From NCBI RefSeq assembly GCF_001598355.1, contig NZ_BCYU01000007.1:19286-83285 (forward strand): 64,000 nt of DNA, read 5' to 3'. Below the pieces are notes generated by a model. That model was not told where the DNA came from, did not search any database, and saw only the letters and a list, made by a program, of their open reading frames with translations. A program made the translations under genes and the position numbers. This document shows, piece by piece, positions 59,456 through 64,000 of this stretch (within the stretch, counting starts at the first letter, position 1; the number at the start of each line of letters is the position of its first letter). The stretch comes from Sphingomonas asaccharolytica NBRC 15499. GTDB lineage: Bacteria; Pseudomonadota; Alphaproteobacteria; Sphingomonadales; Sphingomonadaceae.

Positions 59456-61375
59456 ATGACCGACACCTCCTACCGCCCAGACGCGCTGATCGCCGAGGAC
59501 ATCGATTCTTATCTCAAGCAGCATCAGCGCAAGACGCTCCTGCGCTTCATCACCTGCGGGTCAGTCGATGACGGCAAGTCCACGTTGATCGGGCGCTTGC
59601 TCTACGACAGCCGAATGATCTTCGACGATCAGCTCGCCCAGCTCGAAGCCGACAGCAAGCGTGTCGGCACGCAGGGGCAGGAGATCGATTTCGCCCTCCT
59701 CGTCGACGGGCTCGCGGCAGAGCGCGAACAGGGCATCACGATCGACGTCGCCTATCGCTTCTTCGCGACCGAGAAACGCAAGTTCATCGTCGCCGATACG
59801 CCGGGCCACGAGCAATATACCCGCAACATGGTGACCGGAGCGTCGACCGCCGACCTCGCCGTGATCCTGATCGACGCACGCAAAGGCGTGCTGACCCAGA
59901 CGCGGCGTCATTCCTATCTCGCGCATCTGATCGGCATTCGTCACATCGTACTGGCGGTGAACAAGATGGACCTGGTCGGCTATGATCAGGCGACCTACGA
60001 TGCGATCGTCGCCGATTACGCCCACTTCGCGACCAGTATCGGCATCGAGGCGTTCACGGCGATCCCGATCTCGGGGTTCAAGGGCGACAACATCACCACG
60101 CTGTCGGGCAATACCCCCTGGTATGCCGGCCCGACGCTGATCGAGCATCTCGACACGGTCGAGCTCGATGGCGATGCCGACCGCGCCAAGCCATTCCGCA
60201 TGGCGGTGCAATGGGTGAATCGCCCCAATCTCGATTTTCGCGGTTTCGCCGGGCTGATTTCCGAAGGGACGATCGCGCCGGGCGATGCGGTGCGGATTTT
60301 GCCCTCGGGCAAAATGACGCGAGTCGAGCGGATCGTGACATTGGACGGCGATCTCGACGTCGCGGTCGCGGGCCAGTCGGTCACGCTGACCCTGGCGGAC
60401 GAGGTCGATTGCTCGCGCGGCGACGTGATTGCCGCGGCGGATTCGCCGCCGCAATCGGCGGACCAGTTCGAAGCGACGATCGTCTGGATGGCCGACGAGG
60501 AATTGCTCCCAGGACGCGGCTATTGGCTGAAGCTCGGGACCCAGACCGTCAGCGCAAAAATCCACCAGCCGAAATACCAGATCAACGTCAATACGCTCGA
60601 GCAGATCGCGACCAAGACGCTCTACCTGAACGCGATCGGCGTCGCCAACCTGGTCACCGACAAGCCGTTGGTGTTCGAACCCTATGGCGATAGCCGCGAG
60701 CTCGGCGGGTTCATCCTGATCGACAAGCTGACCAACGCGACGGTTGCGGCCGGCATGCTGCACTTCGCGCTGCGCCGGGCGCGCGATGTGCATTGGCAAT
60801 CGGTCGACATCACGCGGGAAGCGCACGCCCAGCAGAAGGGCCAGGAACCCAAGGTATTGTGGTTCACCGGTCTGTCAGGCTCGGGCAAATCGACCATCGC
60901 CAATCTGGTCGAAAAGAAGCTCTACGCGCTCGGACGGCATTCCTATCTGCTCGACGGCGACAATGTCCGTCATGGGCTCAATAAGGATCTCGGCTTCACC
61001 GATGCCGACCGCATCGAGAATATCCGCCGGGTCGGCGAGGTCGCCAAGCTGATGACCGACGCCGGGCTGATCGTGCTGACCGCGTTCATCTCGCCGTTCC
61101 GCGCCGAACGCGACATGATCCGCGCGATGCTGCCCGAGGGCGATTTCGTCGAGATCTTCGTCGACACGCCGCTCGAAGTCGCCGAGGCGCGCGACATCAA
61201 GGGCCTCTACAAGAAGGCCCGGGCTGGAGAGATCCGCAACTTCACCGGCATTTCGAGCCCGTACGAACGCCCCGAACGGCCCGACATCCTGGTCGATACG
61301 ACGCGCGAAACGCCCGAAACGGCCGCCGAGCGCATCGTCGAACATATCATGGGCGTGTGGAGTCCCGACCTGTGA
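59456..61375 (+). CDS. cysNC: CysN/CysC fusion: sulfate adenylyltransferase subunit 1 with APS kinase
   Basis: A 639-residue bifunctional enzyme. The N-terminal GTPase (about 1-450) has G1 'GSVDDGKST' (35-43), G3 '[11 protein letters not shown]' and G4 'NKMDL', and drives APS synthesis with CysD. The C-terminal APS kinase starts near residue 460 with its own P-loop '[14 protein letters not shown]' and '[15 protein letters not shown]', making PAPS. The fusion is common in alphaproteobacteria. Its stop overlaps the cysQ start (GTGA). Confidence 0.95.
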   Translation: MTDTSYRPDALIAEDIDSYLKQHQRKTLLRFITCGSVDDGKSTLIGRLLYDSRMIFDDQLAQLEADSKRVGTQGQEIDFALLVDGLAAEREQGITIDVAYRFFATEKRKFIVADTPGHEQYTRNMVTGASTADLAVILIDARKGVLTQTRRHSYLAHLIGIRHIVLAVNKMDLVGYDQATYDAIVADYAHFATSIGIEAFTAIPISGFKGDNITTLSGNTPWYAGPTLIEHLDTVELDGDADRAKPFRMAVQWVNRPNLDFRGFAGLISEGTIAPGDAVRILPSGKMTRVERIVTLDGDLDVAVAGQSVTLTLADEVDCSRGDVIAAADSPPQSADQFEATIVWMADEELLPGRGYWLKLGTQTVSAKIHQPKYQINVNTLEQIATKTLYLNAIGVANLVTDKPLVFEPYGDSRELGGFILIDKLTNATVAAGMLHFALRRARDVHWQSVDITREAHAQQKGQEPKVLWFTGLSGSGKSTIANLVEKKLYALGRHSYLLDGDNVRHGLNKDLGFTDADRIENIRRVGEVAKLMTDAGLIVLTAFISPFRAERDMIRAMLPEGDFVEIFVDTPLEVAEARDIKGLYKKARAGEIRNFTGISSPYERPERPDILVDTTRETPETAAERIVEHIMGVWSPDL

Positions 61376-62124
61376 CCTGGACGCAAGCCGACGCCGACTT
61401 TGCTGCGGAGATTGCTGCGGCGGCCGGCAAATTGCTGCAGGAAGTCCGGGCGTCGCGCGACTGGGATTCGAAGGAACTCGGCAAGGCCGGCGATGCCGCC
61501 GCCAACGAACTGCTGTGCCACGCCATCACCACCGAGCGTCCCGAGGACGGGCTGCTGTCGGAAGAGCGCAAGTGCGACGGCAGCCGGCTCGGCAAGTCGC
61601 GGACCTGGATCATCGATCCGGTCGACGGCACGCGCGAATATGGCGAGGAACGCGACGATTGGGCTGTCCATGTCGCGCTCTGCATCGACGGCCAGCCCGA
61701 ACTAGGGGTGGTCGCATTGCCCGATGCCGGGCTGGTACTGCGGTCGGATGCGCCCCCTGCCCTGCGGCCGCTCAATAACCCGCCGCGCATGGTAGTCAGC
61801 CGCACACGCCCCGCGGCCGAGGCGATCGCGGTGGCCGAAGCGATCGGCGCCGAGCTGGTGCCGATGGGATCGGCGGGCGCCAAGGCGATGGCGGTCGTTC
61901 GCGGGCTCGCCGACATCTACCTCCATTCGGGCGGGCAGCACGAATGGGACAATGCCGCCCCGGTTGCAGTCGCGCTTGCCGCCGGACTGCACGCGACGCG
62001 GCTCGACGGATCGCCGTTCGTCTATAATTGCGCCGAGACCTGGGTCCCCGATTTGCTGATCTGTCGCAAGGAGTTGCTCGTCCAGGTGACCGAAGCGTTG
62101 CGTACGATGGCCGTGGCCGACTGA
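61372..62124 (+). CDS. cysQ: 3'(2'),5'-bisphosphate nucleotidase (CysQ)
   Basis: A 250-residue Mg-dependent, lithium-sensitive-type phosphatase that breaks down 3'-phosphoadenosine 5'-phosphate or balances PAPS. The inositol-monophosphatase signature is '[20 protein letters not shown]' (metal Asp cluster), with C-terminal '[20 protein letters not shown]'. GTG 61372 overlaps the cysNC stop by four bases. It completes the cysD-cysNC-cysQ operon. Confidence 0.93.
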   Translation: MTWTQADADFAAEIAAAAGKLLQEVRASRDWDSKELGKAGDAAANELLCHAITTERPEDGLLSEERKCDGSRLGKSRTWIIDPVDGTREYGEERDDWAVHVALCIDGQPELGVVALPDAGLVLRSDAPPALRPLNNPPRMVVSRTRPAAEAIAVAEAIGAELVPMGSAGAKAMAVVRGLADIYLHSGGQHEWDNAAPVAVALAAGLHATRLDGSPFVYNCAETWVPDLLICRKELLVQVTEALRTMAVAD

Positions 62125-62203
62125 TCGAAAATTCCGCGCCTCAAGCAGAGACCGCCCTTCAGCGACGATTTGTCTCGCTTGGGCTAGCCAGTATAGTGGT
62201 GGC

Positions 62204-63412
62204 ATGACCGTCGACCCCGCCCGCCAGACGCCACGTTTCACGCGGCGCCGCGGCGAGATTCTCGATGTCGCTTCGCACCTCATCAATGTGCACGGCACGC
62301 GTGGCATGACATTGACCGCAGTCGCCAAAGCGCTGGGGCTCGATACGTCGAGCGTGACCTATTATTTCAAGCGCAAGGACGTGCTGGCGGCGGCATGCCT
62401 GGAGCGCACCTTGCTGCGCCTGCGCGACAGCGCCGCGGCGGCGGCACACGAGCCCGATCACCGTTCGCGCGTCCGCGCTTTCCTGCACGATCAGTTCCAG
62501 CTGCATCTTCGTCAGCGCCTGCCCGGCGCGACGAAACTCGCCCTACTGTCCGACATGCGCGCGCTTGACCCTGAAACGCGTGCGCCGCTCGACGCGCTCT
62601 ATACCGAGATGGCGAGGCTAGTCCGCGGCTTTTTCCACCTCGGCGATGCCCCCGAGGCGGAATCGCGCCTGCTCATCGCCAGTTCGATCCTGATCCACAA
62701 TGTGCATTGGCTGCCGGCCTGGTTGCCGCATTATCTCGAACGCGATCTCGATCGGGCCGAAGCGCGGTTGTTCGACATCCTCGATCGCGGTCTCGGGTCG
62801 GCTGGCGCGTGGCCGGTTAACATTGCGCCGCTCGCACCACCGGGCAGCGGCGACGCGCAGACGCGTTTCCTCCATGCCGCGACCAACCTGATCAACCGCG
62901 AAGGTTATGTCGGCGCGAGCGTCGAAAAGATCGCCGCCGAACTCGGCGTGTCGACCGGCAGCTTCTATCATCACCTCGAGAATAAGGACGATCTGGTCGT
63001 CGCCTGTTTCGACCGCAGCTATGCCTTGCTCGACGCTGCCCAGTCTCGCGCCGACGCCGCCGGCAATAACGAAGGCGAACGCCTAGCGATTATGGTGTCG
63101 AGCCTGGTTGCCCTGCAATTCGCCGCCGACAGCCCGTTGCTGCGCACCAGCGCCTACCAGGCGCTGCCGATCGACCTGCGCGAACACATGTTGCAGCGGA
63201 CCGACCGCGTCACGCGGCACATTGCCGGGACGATCGCCGACGGCGTCGCCGACGGATCGATCCGCGCGATCGATCCGGAGATTGCCGGGCATTCGATCAT
63301 GGCCGCGATCGACGCCGCCGCATCGCTGCGGCGTTGGGCCGGACAGCAATCGCTGGACGACGCCGTGGCGCAATTCTCCGCAGCCTTGCGTTCCGGCATC
63401 TTCCCATCCTAG
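62204..63412 (+). CDS. Tandem (two-domain) TetR-family regulator
   Basis: A 402-residue protein with two complete TetR units in one chain. The first HTH is at residues 13-65 ('RGMTLTAVAKALGLDTSSVT', 'YYFKRKDVLAAACL'), with its ligand domain to about 205. A second HTH starts near 217 ('YVGASVEKIAAELGVSTGSF', 'YHHLENKDDLVVACF'), with another ligand domain to the end. Each unit is full-length, so this is a fusion or internal duplication, not an extension. It would carry two DNA-binding and two ligand sites per chain, mimicking a TetR dimer. Targets are unknown. Confidence 0.88.
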   Translation: MTVDPARQTPRFTRRRGEILDVASHLINVHGTRGMTLTAVAKALGLDTSSVTYYFKRKDVLAAACLERTLLRLRDSAAAAAHEPDHRSRVRAFLHDQFQLHLRQRLPGATKLALLSDMRALDPETRAPLDALYTEMARLVRGFFHLGDAPEAESRLLIASSILIHNVHWLPAWLPHYLERDLDRAEARLFDILDRGLGSAGAWPVNIAPLAPPGSGDAQTRFLHAATNLINREGYVGASVEKIAAELGVSTGSFYHHLENKDDLVVACFDRSYALLDAAQSRADAAGNNEGERLAIMVSSLVALQFAADSPLLRTSAYQALPIDLREHMLQRTDRVTRHIAGTIADGVADGSIRAIDPEIAGHSIMAAIDAAASLRRWAGQQSLDDAVAQFSAALRSGIFPS

Positions 63413-63434
63413 TCGGCTCGCGAGGAGAAACCGA

Positions 63435-63959
63435 GTGCCCCTCTACGAACTCGACGGGAAAGTCCCGGTCATCGGCAGCGGCGTGTGGATCGCCCCCGAC
63501 GCGCATGTCGTCGGCGAGGTCGTGCTGGGCGACAATGTCGGCGTGTGGTTCGGCACCGTGATCCGCGGCGACACCTCGCTTATCACGGTTGGCAGCGGCA
63601 GCAACGTGCAGGACGGGACGATGCTGCACTCCGATTATGGCGTGCCGCTGACGATCGGTGAGGATTGCACGATCGGCCACCATGCTATTCTACACGGCTG
63701 CACGGTCGGGAACCGGGTCTTGGTTGGGATGGGAGCGACCGTCCTCAACCAGGCAGTGATCGGGGACGAATGCGTGATCGGCGCCAATGCATTGGTCACC
63801 GAGGGCAAGACGTTCGAGGCCGGCAGCCTGATCGTCGGCTCGCCGGCGCGCGCGATCAAGACGCTCGACCCCGACAAGCGCGCGTTCCTGAAGGCGTCGG
63901 CGGAGCATTATATCGCCAACGCGCATCGCTTCGCCAAGGGGCTGAAGCGGATCGATTGA
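63435..63959 (+). CDS. Gamma-carbonic anhydrase family protein (left-handed beta-helix)
   Basis: A 174-residue hexapeptide-repeat protein of the YrdA/PaaY-type gamma-carbonic anhydrase family. Repeats run from 'IAPDAHVVGEVVLGDNVGVW' onward. Metal-type histidines appear in 'DGTMLHSDY' and 'GHHAILHGC', and 'TVIRGDTSLITVGSGSNVQD' holds the conserved Arg/Asp/Gln set. It may hydrate CO2 or be a thioesterase-like relative. The start is GTG 63435, 22 bp after the TetR stop and following CGAGGAG, so the genes may be cotranscribed. Confidence 0.85.
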   Translation: MPLYELDGKVPVIGSGVWIAPDAHVVGEVVLGDNVGVWFGTVIRGDTSLITVGSGSNVQDGTMLHSDYGVPLTIGEDCTIGHHAILHGCTVGNRVLVGMGATVLNQAVIGDECVIGANALVTEGKTFEAGSLIVGSPARAIKTLDPDKRAFLKASAEHYIANAHRFAKGLKRID

Positions 63960-63985
63960 GGGCCGCCCTCGCCCACACTCACGAC

Positions 63986-64000
63986 CGTCACCCCGGCCTT
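63986..64000. repeat. Start of a palindromic REP-like element at the window edge
   Basis: CGTCACCCCGGCCTT matches the first arm of the repeat at 59362 and the CGTCACCCC border of the repeat at 13064. The rest lies outside the window. Confidence 0.45.

Overview
The window is GC-rich, densely packed and has the gene content of a sphingomonad (Sphingomonas, Novosphingobium, Sphingobium or a relative). The strongest clues are close matches, from memory, to the lignin-catabolism proteins of Sphingobium sp. SYK-6 and Novosphingobium aromaticivorans: LigF, LigG, a Nu-class GST, LigM and DesA, a LigD/LigL-type SDR set, FerA/FerB, LigW and a lignostilbene dioxygenase. There are no tRNA or rRNA genes, insertion sequences or CRISPR arrays. 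No database search was possible, so names rest on recognised motifs, length and context.

Layout. 1-3 kb: a truncated LigC-like oxidoreductase, PobA and an aromatic-acid transporter. 3-13 kb: a CmcJ/NvfI-family oxygenase, a TonB-dependent receptor, two overlapping GST genes (candidate heterodimeric beta-etherase), a PQQ/haem dehydrogenase lipoprotein, an amidohydrolase, a third LigF-like GST and FolD. 13-23 kb: LigM, a three-gene SDR/SDR/NTF2 operon, an MmyB-type regulator, a second CmcJ/NvfI protein with a Nu-class GST, and ligF-ligG-ALDH. 23-28 kb: a hydroxycinnamate module (hydratase-lyase, NDP-forming CoA ligase, MarR regulator, aldehyde dehydrogenase). 28-35 kb: core MetE-like protein, IclR regulator, DesA with an alpha/beta hydrolase, and metF-purU-folB-like-unknown. 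35-48 kb: AMP-forming CoA ligase, AraC regulator, SDR, two MFS transporters, SnoaL-like candidate gamma-formaldehyde lyase, ALDH, LigW, lignostilbene dioxygenase and a MarR regulator. 47.8-56.6 kb: NAD-dependent molybdenum formate dehydrogenase with its maturation genes and a LysR regulator. 56.7-64 kb: ordinary chromosome (RNB-domain nuclease, sulfate activation, a tandem TetR protein, gamma-carbonic anhydrase).

How it fits together. SDRs would oxidise the C-alpha alcohol of beta-aryl ethers, GSTs would cleave the ether and remove glutathione, FerA/FerB would shorten hydroxycinnamates, the SnoaL-like protein and the dioxygenase would cleave diarylpropanes through stilbenes, and LigW would decarboxylate 5-carboxyvanillate. 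LigM and DesA move methoxyl groups to tetrahydrofolate. MetF, FolD, PurU and formate dehydrogenase could then carry that carbon to CO2 with NADH recovery.

The most striking result is a recurring 19-bp inverted repeat, consensus TTGTATGC-N3-GCATACAA. I found 14 copies between 1.5 and 47.3 kb, nearly all just upstream of catabolic genes, and none in the flanking formate dehydrogenase or housekeeping regions. It suggests one regulator co-controls these scattered operons.
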